Counted from the stretch's first letter, positions 1-11,136 are shown. The stretch: 64,000 nt of DNA from Callorhinus ursinus (GCF_003265705.1 NW_020312904.1:3567140-3631139), one strand, 5' to 3'. Notes: generated from the sequence alone by a model not told the origin. Translations and numbers: made by a program.

Positions 1-31
1 CTGTCTATGGCGCAGCCCCCCTCCCTGGATC
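1..31 (+). other. WNT7B: WNT7B 5' UTR, last part, with upstream ATG
   Basis: These 31 bases directly precede the start codon of exon 1a. They contain an out-of-frame ATG at 7-9 that reads through the main start without a stop before the splice donor. The context of the upstream ATG is poor (T at -3, G at +4), while the main ATG at 32 has A at -3. The rest of the 5' UTR and the promoter are outside the window. Confidence 0.7.
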
Positions 32-102
32 ATGCACAGAAACTTTCGCAAGTGGATTTTCTACGTGTTTCTCTGCTTTGGCGTCCTCTACGTGAAGCTC
101 GG
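32..102 (+). CDS. WNT7B: WNT7B coding exon 1a (signal peptide, canonical form)
   Basis: This exon encodes the first 23 residues plus two bases of codon 24. It gives a typical signal peptide: a basic start (HRNFRK), a hydrophobic core (WIFYVFLCFGVLYV) and a likely cleavage near Gly24. It directs the Wnt into the secretory pathway. The ATG at 32 has A at -3 and no in-frame upstream start is visible in the 31 bases available. The donor is GTGAGT at 103, a strong match to consensus. Joining to exon 2 rebuilds codon 24 as GGA (Gly) followed by ALSSVVALG, as in known WNT7 proteins. The full product through exon 4 is 349 residues, the usual WNT7B length. Confidence 0.96.
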
Positions 103-1130
103 GTGAGTATCCCCGTGGGCAGGGGCCGCAGCCCCGGGTAGGGGCAGCCGGGAGGAACCGGTTCCAGAGGGTCGCAGCAGAGACGTGGGGCCTGAGGGGG
201 CACAGGCGGCTCTTGGGGATCCGGGGCTGGCCTGTGTGTCGGACCCTCGCCCCGGCCCAGCAGAGACGCCCCCAAGCCCCACGAACGTACTCCCGAAGTG
301 CGCCGAGTCCAGGGCTGGTGGAAGGAGTGCAGGGCGCGCAGACGGCGGCGGCCAGGCTCGCGGGTAGCGGCGAGCGTGCCCAGCGCGTACTTTCACCTGT
401 TTGGGCTCCAGGCCCTGGGGGTGGGACGCGCCTTCCCTCCCCCGGGCTGCGCTGGGCGCCGAGCCCGGGCCGAGCGCTCGCCGTCTGGAGGGCGCGCCGG
501 GGCCAGGAGCCGGGGGCGTCGGGCGGCCGGGAAGACCTGAGCGGGCGGGGGGGGCGAGCACCCCGGCAGCGAGCCTGCAGGCCGGGGCACCTGCCTGGGC
601 CCTTCGACCCTATCCATCACCCGGACGTGTTGAAATCGCCTTGACAACTCGTCCGGCTGGCTCGGGATGGGCCGCGCGGCGGGCCCGGCCGCCCCGGGCT
701 CGGTCCGGGGCCCGCGCCCCCGCCCGCCCTGGGCCCTCGGCCCGGCCCCCTCTCGCTGCGCTCCCCCTCGCGCGGCCGGCCGGGCGGGCGGGCGGGCGCC
801 CGGCGGGCCGCGCTAGCTGCTCGCAGCAGTAGCTGCTCCGAGTCGTATTTCCACATTCCTGAACCCAGCCGAGTCCTTACCTGTTGAGCTGCGATCTCCT
901 TTAGACAGAATCTGTCTCGGCCTTGCTCAAAGTGGGGGTGGGGGGAGCGATGTGACCGTGAGGGGGTGCGGTGCACGTCGCTCGGGGGCGCCCACGGCCG
1001 CGGGCCCTGCCGCGCCTTGCGCCCCTACTGTGCGCCGCCGGCGGCCAGGAGGCAGGCCGGCCCCTGGCCAGAGCAGAGCCGGCAAACAGCCCGGCGGGAG
1101 GCGGAGACGCGGCTTCCCAGGCTGAGAGGT
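103..1130. promoter_or_regulatory. WNT7B: CpG island covering the 5' end of WNT7B
   Basis: From just after exon 1a to about 1.1 kb the sequence is very rich in G+C with frequent CpG, densest at 650-830. It includes GGG(CGGG)3 at 782-796 and a CACATTCCT (TEAD-type) match at 852-860. This is the 3' half of a promoter-associated CpG island; the transcript start itself is upstream of the window. The boundaries are judged by eye. No coding exon is recognisable; open frames here are a by-product of GC richness. Confidence 0.75.
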
Positions 1131-3599
1131 AGAAGCACCACCTGATAATCATCTCGTCTATTGCCGGTCCTTCTGTCGCCCCCTCCGCCATTTTATAGAT
1201 GGGGAAACTGAGGCCGGGGGCTGCAAAGGCAGGGCTGAAAGACCCTGTCCTAGCCTCAGTGCTGCAGGCCTGGGCTGGCATGCCTACCGCTGCTGGTGGT
1301 TCTGTTTATTGTGGGTCTGTGTAGGCTGTGTCCCTGGGTGTTTGTCTGTGGAGGTGAGGGTGCCTGCACTGAGTCCGCCAGGGGGTGGGGGTTGGGAGGG
1401 ACGCACTGTTTTGGATCTCCAGCAGCCCCTGCAGTTCCTCTCGCTGTACCCCCCAAAGTAATGGGCAGCCCCTAATGAGGCTCTCTCTGGTCTAAGGCTT
1501 TGTCTGCTCCTGGCCATCCTAGATTTAGGTCCGCGTTTTAAGGATCAGGAAACTGAGCAAGGGAGGCCAAGTCACTTGTCCCCGAGAGTAAGAGGCAGAG
1601 CTGGGACTGGCTCCGGCCTCCACCACTGACCTCTCCTCCTAGCACCAGCACCAGTTTCTCAACAGGAGTCATCCAAAAGAACACCCCCCACCCGGCCCCC
1701 CCAGCTTGTGGGAAGTGCTCTATGACTTTTCCCTCCCCACCCCAGGCAGCAAAAGGAGCTTGAGGTGGTGCCCAACCTGGGCTCCCAGGGCTGGCTGCAG
1801 GGCTCAGAGGCCTACATGATGGACCTACCAACCTGCGGAAACAAGGCAGCTTCCCTCTCCCCTCTGTAAATGGGACCGTGGCTCTGGCCATCCTAAACAG
1901 GGTGGTGGCCCATGTCTGAGTAGAGAGAGATCAGTGAGTGAGACCTGGCCTGTGTGCCTGCCTCTCTGGGAGAGGGCAAGAGAGCCAGGTGCTGTCTTCT
2001 GCCTCCACTCAGGAGTCCTGGTGTGGGAAGCTCCCCCCGTCCCCGCTGTGCCCCCTAAAACACACACTCCTGGGGGGAGAGGAGAAAACCTAGTCTCCGA
2101 ACACCTTGTGGAACCACATCCGGGAAAGCCAGGGAGCCACCATGGGATCTGCTAAGGGGACGGGGCTCAGCCTCGGCCGCTACCTGCCTGCCCACCTTGG
2201 AGCAGGGGTCTTGCTTTCTTTACAAGCCATCTTGGCCACACAAGGCAGGGAGGAGGGGGGAGCTGGGCCCAGATGTGACCCGAGGGGTTAGTGACTTGGG
2301 AGTCCAGTGCAGTAAAGATGAGGTTTGGGGTTCATTTCTCCCCCTCACTCCTCATTGGTGGCTTTGGCTGGAGGCTTTAATCTCTTAGTTTGCCTCCCTC
2401 ATCTGAGAAGTGGGATCACAGTAGCACGTCCTTCACCGGGTACTGTGAAGATTCGTCCTGGGTGCCTGCACCCTGGGGGGAGGGGGGCCCAATAAACACC
2501 TGTGAGCACAGCCAAGCTTTCCTCACTATTAATGACCCCAGTATCAGCACCCTGGGGACTCCTCCAGGTAGTGGGTTTTGGGGCCATAGACGTTCCAAGC
2601 AAACGTCAGAGATTGCATGCCCTGGGGGGATATTCCATGATCATGCCCTCCCCCCAACCCACACCTGTGTGTGTACGTTTATGAATGTGCATGGGGACCC
2701 TCCCCCACTCGTGCACACGCAGCCACCACACAGACATGTAGCCCCTGGGGGAAGCTCCCAGACCAGCAGGGATGGAGAACTCCGGCCTCACAATCCCTTT
2801 GGGGATCAGGGCCTCAAGAGTCGGTTTGCCTTGGATTTTGAGCAATTTCAAAACAGATGGCTTTGGGGAGTCACAGTTCCTCACTTTTGGACTGAACAGC
2901 CTCCAGGCTGCAGCCCTCAGGGAGGCCAAGCCAGGGCGGGGACAAGCCCTTGGAATCCGGGCATCCTCTGTCCACTGGAATGGGGTTACAAAGTCCCAGG
3001 ATCGGCCCTGCTCCATTCCTACCCTGGGAGAGGCAGAGGGATCCGGTGGGATGAAGGTGAAGGGGGCAGCCCCCTGCTTCTGGATGCTGGGCATGAATCT
3101 GCATGCCAGGTCTAGAAGGTGGGAAATGCCCCACCCCTGGACCACTGGCCATATCTGCACAGACCTCTCTTGTCATCATCCCTGCCTTGTGCTTTCGCCC
3201 CAGCTGACAGGGTGTACACTGTATCTGGAAGATCATTCATATATAGCCAGGCTTGGCAGACAACAAGAAGTGGGACTCAAAACCTCAAAATAGGAGGTGG
3301 GTTTCTGGCCTTTAAAAAAAAAAATCACTGGAAGAAGAAGGATTGTTTAGGAAGTGTGTCCTTGTGAAGCTGCTCCTCCCTACACCTATCCCAACCGAGC
3401 CCTCAAAGGACAGCAAATGAAGTGAGACGGGGAAGCCAAAGTTGGGGGCCTCTGTGAACCAATTAGGGGTGCCTTCTCACTGCCTCTCCAAAGGCACTGA
3501 GGCAGGACCCTACAGAGACACCAGTGCGCATGTGCACAGGTGAACCCTGCCTGGCTGGGCCTGGTTGGTTAGGTTGAGAGTGTTTGACTCAACAGCCAG
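1131..3599. other. Intron 1 sequence, mostly featureless
   Basis: This is the stretch between the two CpG islands. A MIR-like piece lies at 1536-1620 and a shorter fragment of the same kind near 1190-1215. A run of A lies at 3313-3322. I see no splice-flanked coding potential and no other recognisable element. Confidence 0.5.
1536..1620 (-). repeat. MIR fragment
   Basis: The segment reads as the reverse of the MIR 3' half: TTTTAAGGATCAGGAAACTG, then a decayed 'accepted-sites' stretch ending in AGGCAGAGCTGGGACTGG. This is the hallmark order of the mammalian MIR SINE core in minus orientation. It is old and diverged with no visible target duplication. Confidence 0.6.
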
Positions 3600-4359
3600 C
3601 CTAACCAAACCCAGGGGCGCGCGCAGCCGAAGGGGCAGCACACACAGTGCATCTGTGCGCACACACCTGCGTCCTCACAGACGCGCCCACGCTCCCGCGG
3701 GCACACACAGGCACGTGCAGGCACATGCATGCGAACACGAGAACAGACTACCCGAGCACAGCCCCCCAAGAGGAGCGCACGCCCCCGCGCGGTTACGCGG
3801 CGGTGCCTCCCCCCAGGTGCACCTTCCAGAGCAGGCCAGAGCTGTGCGGTTCGCTGAAGTTGGGCGGGGAGGTGGGGGGACAGGGGCCAAGGTAGCTTGG
3901 GCAAGCCCTGGGGGCGGCTCCTGTCGCACGCTCCGGTCAGCCTCCCCTTTAAAAAACCCGCCCGCAGAGGAGGCGGATGTAGGGGCGGCCCGTCCAATGG
4001 CAGCTGCGCGCCTCGAGAGACTTGGAGACTTGAGCCAGAGCGAGCGACAGAGCCGGTTCCGACCGATCGACGGACGGAGGGCTAGACAGCCGCCGAGGCG
4101 CACCCGCTGCCCACTGCCCGTCCCCTCGCTCCACACTCCAGCCCCAGCGCCCGCCGCGGCCCCGGCCCCAGCCCCAGCGCGATGCTCGGCCCTGGCGGCG
4201 GGGCACGGACGAATACTGCGCTGGGGCCCGCGCGCCCGGGTCCCTAGCGCCTGGTGTCGCCGCCCCACCTCGGGGAGGGCCGCGGAGACCCCGGCCTCAG
4301 CTGGCCCAGGCGCCCTGCCCGCCGGGCCCGCCAAGCCCTTCCAGGAGCGCCGGCCCACC
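3600..4359 (+). promoter_or_regulatory. WNT7B: Alternative WNT7B promoter and 5' UTR of exon 1b
   Basis: A CpG island begins near 3.6 kb and runs to about 5.25 kb. Upstream of exon 1b there is a TATA-like TTTAAAAAA at 3948-3956, GC boxes (for example GGGGCGGC at 3910 and 3982) and CCAAT at 3994-3998. A start about 30 bases after the TATA-like element would give a 5' UTR of roughly 380 bases. Positions 3640-3740 hold a degenerate CA-rich run. The frame is open upstream of the exon 1b ATG all the way to 3565. That is most simply GC bias, but an in-frame ATG at 3997 deserves a check. The promoter role is inferred from position and motifs. Confidence 0.6.
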
Positions 4360-4442
4360 ATGCTCCTGCTGTCGCCGCGCGGCGCGCTCCTCTCCGTGTA
4401 CTGCCCGCAGATCTTTCTCATCCTGTCCAGCGGCAGCTACCT
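4360..4442 (+). CDS. WNT7B: WNT7B alternative coding exon 1b
   Basis: This exon encodes 27 residues plus two bases of codon 28, starting MLLLSPRGALLSVYC and ending SSGSY. The ATG has A at -3. The donor GTGAGT follows at 4443. The phase equals that of exon 1a, so joining to exon 2 gives [14 protein letters not shown] and a 353-residue protein. A near-identical alternative N-terminus exists, as I recall, in annotated mouse Wnt7b isoforms, which supports it as real. It is hydrophobic (LLSVYCPQIFLILSS) and could serve as a signal peptide, but it has a single Arg as basic residue and a proline inside the core, so secretion efficiency may differ from the 1a form. Confidence 0.85.
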
Positions 4443-5700
4443 GTGAGTGCCGCGGGCCGCACGCGGGGCGGGCAGGGAGGGGGTGGTGGTGGAGGAAGCC
4501 CTCTCCTCGGCCTCCAGCGCAGGGGCCAGGCGGGTAGGAAACTCGGCAGCGGAGTCCTTGGGCGGGGCACCGGGTGCCCGACGCGCTCGGTAGGCTGGGA
4601 CTTTGGGTCTCCTCGTCTGCCTAAGGCGCCGAGGTGGAGGACGTGGGGGGCGGCCGCAGCAGTGAGAAGTTACGGCTTTGGGGTCAGAGAGAGCGTGGCC
4701 CGCCAGAGGCCCTACTGCCCGGGTGGACCAGACTGCGCGCACCGAGCGCGAGGGCGGGAGGGCGCTCGGCGGCGCGGGGATTCCCTGCGCGGTCCCCCCG
4801 GGAGTCCCGGACCAGCGGGATCCCCTTCCCATATAAATCCACGGGGTCGGCCCGCCTGGGCCGCCCTCGGGAGAGCCGCACGCACACACCCGCTCCCCCG
4901 CGTACACACCGGCGCACACGTGCCCTCTGCGCCCCACCAGACAGCGCCCAAGCTGTCCTCGGTGGCGGCTGCGGCTTCTCGCGCCTTCCCGCCGCGCTGA
5001 GCCGCCCGACCCAGCAACTGCCTGCTCCTCACCTGGGGGCGAGGGGGACGCGCAGCGCGCGTGCGGCTGGCCGAGATGCGCCCTGGGGTCCTGGCCAAGC
5101 AAGGCAGCGCGCGGAGCGTGGGCGCGCGTGTGCGTCGGGACCCGCAGCGCCCACCGGGCTCCGGGGAAGCTCCAGGCAAGGCCGGGCCGGGCCAAGGGAG
5201 CCGAGGGGGCGCGTCGGCGCAGCAGTGGCTTCGCCCGATTCCTAATGGGACGCATATGCGCTGGCCTCCGATTTAAAAAGAAGTTTGATTTATGGAACCG
5301 CCGTTTGGGGGAATTTAAGCTGGATGCTACTGATTAAACCTCAGAGCTAGCTCTCCTTCCCCTTCTCTCCTCCCCTCCTCCCCCCCCCCCCCCCTCCTTT
5401 GCACGCGGGCCACGTCCGGGGTCGCCTAACGCGGCCAGAGGGGGCAGGCGCTGCCTTCCCGCTCCGTGCGCCACCCCCACCTCCCGCGCGCCCGCAATCC
5501 TAATAAATGCCGTGCCCCCACCCCCTTTTAATAGAGGCGCAGCCAATTTCTCCTCCAGCTCCTAGGAAATTACTATCCTACCCGTTTTCCTTCTATAAAT
5601 AGTCGCGCATCTTGAAACAAAAGTTCGCAACCGCAGCCAGATGCTGCGAGGCCCGCGGTTTCCCGGGCTGTGGGACATAATTACAAGGTCCAGGCGCAGA
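4443..5700. promoter_or_regulatory. Rest of CpG island 2 and AT-rich candidate regulatory block
   Basis: CpG-rich sequence continues to about 5250. It then changes sharply to AT-rich islands at 5232-5350 (ATTTAAAAAG, TTTGATTTATGG, TGATTAAAC) and 5495-5700 (CCTAATAAATG, CCAATTT, GGAAATTACTATCC, CTATAAATAG at 5593-5602, CATAATTACAAGG). A C-run lies at 5380-5394. Dense AT-rich factor motifs inside a CpG island shore are typical of conserved developmental enhancers or a further promoter. Conservation cannot be tested here. Confidence 0.45.
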
Positions 5701-8700
5701 GAGTGCTCCAGGCCCGGCGGGCAGCCCGGCTGCAGAGGCATCGCCTGGGGAAGGTGGGGGGGGGGGGAACAGGCCGCCCCAGGCAAGGAAAGGGGCCGGA
5801 TTGGGACCGCCTGATCTTTGGGGAATCAGGCTAGGAAAGTCCTGCTTCCTGCAGCCCTCCTGGGAAATGGATCAACCAAGGGGGCCTTGGAATCCCAGCC
5901 TCCGGTTCTCAGAGGTCAGAGGTCGGAGGTCGGGAAGCCTCCCCCTCCCCCTGAAAATCCCCGCATCTCAATCTTAAGCTAGAGAATCAGCAGCTACTAT
6001 GCCTTAAGAAACCATTTTTGGAGCCAGCTGGCTGAGGTTTGGCGTTAATGGGGAGGTGTCCAGGGGTAGGAAACCAGGAGTCCTCCAGGGGGTGTCTGGA
6101 GTAAGAATTTGAGAGGAGAAGGTGGACAAGGGGCTCAGGAGCTGGAGAGAGCGGGACGAAGGCAGCAGTGAGGGGCTCTGGGGCAGGTGGTGGCCAGTAT
6201 GCGTAGGTAGACCCCAAGTTTTCCTTCAGGTTGGCTCCCCCAATCCAGGCCTGCAGTGATTACCATCTGTGCCCACATGGGCTCGCTCCCTGCGTGTTCA
6301 CTGCCACAGCTTTGTTGGGAAAAATTCTCCAAAGGCGCTAGTTTTCCAAACGTTCCTGGGCCAGTGCGGGGGTCCAGGGTAGGTGGTGGGGGGCAGCAAA
6401 GCAGACTCTGCCCCCTGCCCTGCCTTCGGCGACCCCTGCTCCAGCACCAGCCCAGCCTGACCATCAGCCCCCCTCTCCACCCCGGGGGAAAGAAAGTGCT
6501 GATGCCAGGCTTTCCTGGGGAGAGATTCAGTTAGCTGCTCCCAGGAGCAAGAGAAGGAGCTCTGGGGTTTCCCCTACCCCTGGAGGAGGCCACCGGTGAG
6601 AGCAGGGCCCCGGGGCTGCAGATGACAGTCAGAATGGTGGGAAGACCCTCGTGGGTGGCTCGGCACTGATATCCGGGTGCAGCTGAGGCGGCCTTTGCAA
6701 AAGGGCTTTGAGAACAGTTGGGGGTCAACAGTAAGCCCACCTCACTACCCCGGGAATACTTAGGCAGGTTGGCCCTGTGGGATCTGAGGATGCCAGGGGC
6801 AAGAGGGGCCCTGGGCGGAGGCTCCTTTCTGCCTCAGAGAACTTTCCAGAAGGCATCCCACTGCTGGGATCACAGACACTGGTGGACAATTGATCCTGCC
6901 CTTTTCATCTGGGCTGCTCTCCCAGCTCCCTGTCTTGGGCTGTGGTCCGTGCATAGCGAATCCCAGATGCATGCCTGGGCCCCTGCCACTGATTGGGTCG
7001 GACGGGTGTGCTGGCCTGGAAGGGCCCTGAGCCCCCGCCTGATGCTGAGCTTGGCTGGCCTTGTGAGGCAGTTCTGGCCAGCCGTACCCTTCTCTGCGCC
7101 ACTGTTGTCAGGGCAGAAGCTTCCACGGCCAGTGGGGGATCAGCGAGGGCCCCAGGGAGGGCAGGTGAGGGGCCGCAGGCCAAGAAGAGGGCTGTGGTGC
7201 TGGTCAGCTGGTCTGGGGGCCTCGTGCCAGGACCAGGCTGTCCTCCTGTCCTGGGCAGGTCCCTTCCGGTCTGGGCCTCCCTCTCCCAGATGTGGAGGTT
7301 GGCTACAGTGATCCCCCCAGGTCTTCCGGGACGAGCCTCTCATGGTGACCGCCCGCTCTGGGGAGCTGAGTGAGTCATGGGTGACGGGGCGGTTACTCAC
7401 CGACCACCTGGCTGTGGGGGGCGCTGGGGGGGCGCTCACCACTGCCCTGCCAAGGCTGGGCCTCTTCCCGGCTCCACCGCTGTGGCTTTATTGGTGGTGC
7501 CAACCGCAGTCCCAGAAACGCTGTGGGCACGACCCCGGGGGGCGGGCATTGCTGAATCAGGCCCCCTCCCCTGGCCTTGGAGCCTGTGTGGCAGCAGAAC
7601 GGGACCGCCCAGCTTAGTGTGCATTGGTTTCCCCTTGGGAGGAGCAGCTCCCAGCCTGCAGGCTGTGTCTGTCCAGGTGTGGGAGTTGCCCTGCTGTGTG
7701 GCCTTGGGCGGGTCCAGGGGTTTCTCTGAGCCCCAGTCTCCTCATCGGTGGTCGGGAGATGGAGATGCTTCCTCTCTGCAGGCTCACGTTGGGCCCACAA
7801 GCCACCGAGACTCCAAGGCACGTGTGGCTCCATGCAGTGGCGTATCCAGGGGGTTAGCGCCGGGGACCTCCCCGGGACCCCTGGCCTGGGCTGCAGAAAT
7901 GGAGTTTCTCCCATCACAAAGTGCTCCCAGAGCTTTTGCCACGTGGGCACGGCTCATCAACTGCTAATCCAAGGGCGGATGGTGCGCTCTGGAGGTTACT
8001 TTTGACCCTATGTGTGTGGGGAGGAAGGGCCAGGAGGGGAGGTGGGTGCTCATGTGCTTCCTCCAGGCCCAGGTGTGCCCTGCAGCCATGTTGAGGCCCC
8101 CGCAAGGGAAAGGCTCATTTTCTGACCGAGTTTCCCTTGAGTCCTCCCTCCTCTGGGCTTCCCATCCCTGCTCCTCCTCTTGCTGCCCAGGTGCATTCTG
8201 TAACTCAGCTGTGCCCTGGGGGGCCAGGGCCAGTGGGACTCAAACTTCTGGAGTGGCCGTGAGGACTTGGAGAGCAAATGCAGAGATGTGCCCCGCCGGG
8301 TTCTTGGTATACAGTGGGTGCTCGAGAGATGGGGTCACTCTCAGCCATTAGGAGCAGGGAGGCTGGGCAGCTGGGGTGCAGAGGGAGGACTGGTGGCTGT
8401 ATTTGTTCAGGGGAGAGTGTTGAACTCTGTGGGGTGTCTCAGAGGGCTTCCTAGAGGAGGTGGCACCTAGGTGAGCAGAGAGGCGCTCTGCAGGTCACAT
8501 AGAACCCAGGGAAATGGCCGTCCCGGCTCTGGAACCAGCTCTGCCACTGCCTTTGGGAAGAAATTCGCCCTACGGTGGTCCAACAGAGAAAGGCATGCCC
8601 GGGCCCCTGGGGCCTCCAGGGGTGATCCTGGCAGGTGCGAGATGCTCTGCGGGGAGGGGACCACCGTGAAGGGAAGCGATTTTTGAGGCCCTGACTTCTC

Positions 8701-10910
8701 AGTGTTCCCACACTTTGCTCCTCTAGGGACGCTGTGGACACAGACCCAGCAAATCACACACCATGTCGCCCGGAGCCTCACGCCAGCCTCCGGGGGCAGG
8801 GGGCCAGGGCCACATGGCCTGTGGGGAACCCAGAACTCCTGCTGGGGGTCTGGGCCAAGGCTCTGTTGTCAGGCTAGCCTGGGCGAGACCCCGAGGGTGG
8901 TGGCAGGGGAGGGAATGGGATGGGGTGGAGGTCTTGATTGTCCAGACCCAGACCCCCCATCAGCTCGGGTTTGGGGGGTACCCAGAACAGGGCCCCTTTT
9001 TGTGAGGCCCGTGGCCAGTCACCTGGACTCTCGGGACCTCTCCCCCCAACCGGGGCAGATGGAGGGGCTTCATCTAGTTGCCCTGGAGCCTCCATTTTGC
9101 ATGGCTCTGGGTCCGGCTCAGAGAGGGCTCAGCCCCCCTGCGCCCCCCCCCCCCGCCCCGACTTCCCCAGCAAAGGGACGAGAGGCCCGGAGCTCTCTCT
9201 TGTCAGATGAAACCTCGACCCAGGGCTCCCTCAGCCTGATGAAAGGGTCATTGTGTGGTGCTGGCCGCCCGCTGGTCAAGGACAAAACCTCCGTTTGTCC
9301 TCCTTCCCTGGCGCGGGTCTGGGGCCTCCCCTTGGGCTGGCTAACAGGGTGGGGGTGGGCACAGGTGCGCTTCCTCCATCTTCCCTGTCTCCATCACAGA
9401 GCTGCTCAGCCTGCCCGGCCCCCCCCTTCCCCGGTCCTGCCCTCAACGTGGGGTATCCTCAGCCTCCGACTTGGGGGGGTGCCCCAGGCCTGGGCCACTG
9501 GGCCAGCCCTGTGGTTGGCAGGGGGGTGGTGAGCTCTCCAGCCCTGGAGGCATACAAGCAGATGCAGGATTGAGGGCCAGGGATGCCGGGCAAGAGCCCT
9601 GCCTGGAAGGAGGCCAGCACTCACGCGTCCTCCGTGCAAGGCAGCCACGGGGTGTGGCTGGCCCGCTCTGTGACTAGGGATGTGGAGGCCCCGGGAAGGT
9701 CATCCCATAGCCTCAGAGGCGGAGCAGTCAGACTCTGAGCACTGCTGACACCACGAAGCACTCGGTCGGAGGATGTGAGTGGAACACACTAGAACTATGC
9801 AGCCAACTGGCCATCCTCCTGCAGATCCCGAAGCCCGCGAGGTGCCCATAGCAGGACGGAGAGGACACCAGCCGAACCGGCAAGCAGCTCCCCAGGCATC
9901 AGCCGTGGTCCGGAAGGGCCTACGTCAGCATCCCCTGGCAGTCCCATCCTGATCAGACTAGGGGCCTCCAGGGCTTCTCAGACCTCACCGCTCCCCCCCC
10001 TAGGCCACCCCTGGTCCAGACCCTCCTCCACAGCCTCTCAGACCAGAGGTGCCCTGTGTGCTGGAGTCCTGCTGCGTGCCCAGTGGGAGCTGTGAGTGAG
10101 CAGGGCCCCGGGGGGAAGGAGCCTTGGAACAAGGGTGGGCGGTGCCTCAGCTTGCCCGCCCCGAAGCAGGTGTTGGGGCTGCCGGGGTGTGGGGGGCCAC
10201 CGGGCTGAGGGGTCTAGAGCTGAGACTTCAGCCCTCACTGTCCCAAGTGGCAAACAGACGAAAAGCCCCTCTGAATAGGAGTTCCTCCAGAAGGAACTGC
10301 CTGCCCACCAGACAGACCCCTGACGGCTCTGCGTTCCACTTCTGGAAGACTCAGGTTGTCTTGGAGAGGTCTTCTGTCACGGGGCTGAGGGGTGCACACC
10401 AGCTGGGGTCTGCTCTGAATTTGTTTCCTCCCTGGCTGCCTGAAAGGGGGAGCTAAGCAGGGGCCCCCTACTTGGGGGGGGTGAAGTGAGGAGTGTGAGG
10501 GGCAGAGCGCCCAGTAACTCCCTAGGTCACGCTCAAGGTGGCTGGGCTCATGTTCAAACCCAGGCCTGTCTGTCTTCTCATTCACTGTAAGAGAAACCGA
10601 CTACTCCGGCTGGTTAGAATTGTCTAGGGACCAGGAGTCATGAGGCTCTGAGCGAGGGCTCTCTCTCTGTCTCTCTCTCTTCCCTGCCCCCACCTCCACA
10701 TGTTTAGACTTGGAACCAGAGGGACACCTTTCCCTCCAGGCGTGTGAAGGGACCAAGAGGCCCTCAGATTTCTCTCCGCCTTGGGCCCCAGTCCAAGGGG
10801 CCCTGAGACTCGCTTGAGCACAGAGAGAGAAGGTAGTCCCCACTGGCCCCTCATGAGCTTCTGAGTTGGGCCAGCATGTGTATAGTTGCCATGTACCATG
10901 GACTTCGGGC
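5701..10910. other. Intron 1 sequence without recognised genes
   Basis: GC-rich intron sequence. MIR-type remnants such as the one at 10508-10588 are the only repeats I can name. Short homopolymers occur (G at 5757-5767, C near 9149). No recognisable exon, RNA gene or recent insertion was found. Confidence 0.5.
10508..10588 (-). repeat. MIR fragment
   Basis: The order CCAGTAACTCCCTAGGTCAC, then GGCTGGGCTCATGTTCAAAC, then CAGGCCTGTCTG matches the central part of MIR in minus orientation (accession of 'lost-site', 'tgggattcgaacc' and 'gtctgactcc' blocks). Diverged. Confidence 0.5.
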
Positions 10911-10924
10911 AACCCTCCCATTTT

Positions 10925-11136
10925 CCTTTTTTTTTTTTTTTTTAAGATTTTATTTATTTATTTGACAGAGAGAGACACAGCGAGAGAGGGAACACAAGCA
11001 GGGGGAGTGGGAGAGGGTTCAGACGCAGGCTTCCCCCAGAGCGGGGAGCCCGATGCGGGGCTCGATCCCAGGACCTGGGATCATGACCTGAGCCGAAGGC
11101 AGATGCTTAACGACTGAGCCACCCAGGCGCCCCAAC
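10925..11136 (-). mobile_element. CanSINE (SINEC, tRNA-Lys-derived), reverse orientation
   Basis: The element starts with a T-run (about 10926-10943), then AAGATTTTATTTATTTATTT, a GAGAGA-rich block, and ends with the tRNA-derived head ACTGAGCCACCCAGGCGCCCC at 11112-11132 (reverse strand). It is flanked by a 14-base target duplication AACCCTCCC(A/G)TTTT at 10911-10924 and 11137-11150 with one mismatch. The near-intact head and duplication mean a fairly young insertion. CanSINEs are restricted to Carnivora. Confidence 0.93.

Noticed and set aside
3565..4446. A 293-codon open frame as a separate gene
   Set aside because: It is the exon 1b frame left open by CpG-island composition. Its 3' part is WNT7B exon 1b with a splice donor, and the upstream part has no recognisable domain; only the ATG at 3997 is kept as a question.
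4254..5255. Long open frames on both strands in CpG island 2
   Set aside because: Stop codons are rare in CpG-rich DNA. The translations are Arg/Pro/Ala/Gly-rich on both strands without domains or splice logic.
11112..11136. A tRNA gene at the head of the CanSINE
   Set aside because: The tRNA-like part belongs to the SINE head (tRNA-Lys-derived) and lacks a complete cloverleaf; the same holds for 34448 and 59696.
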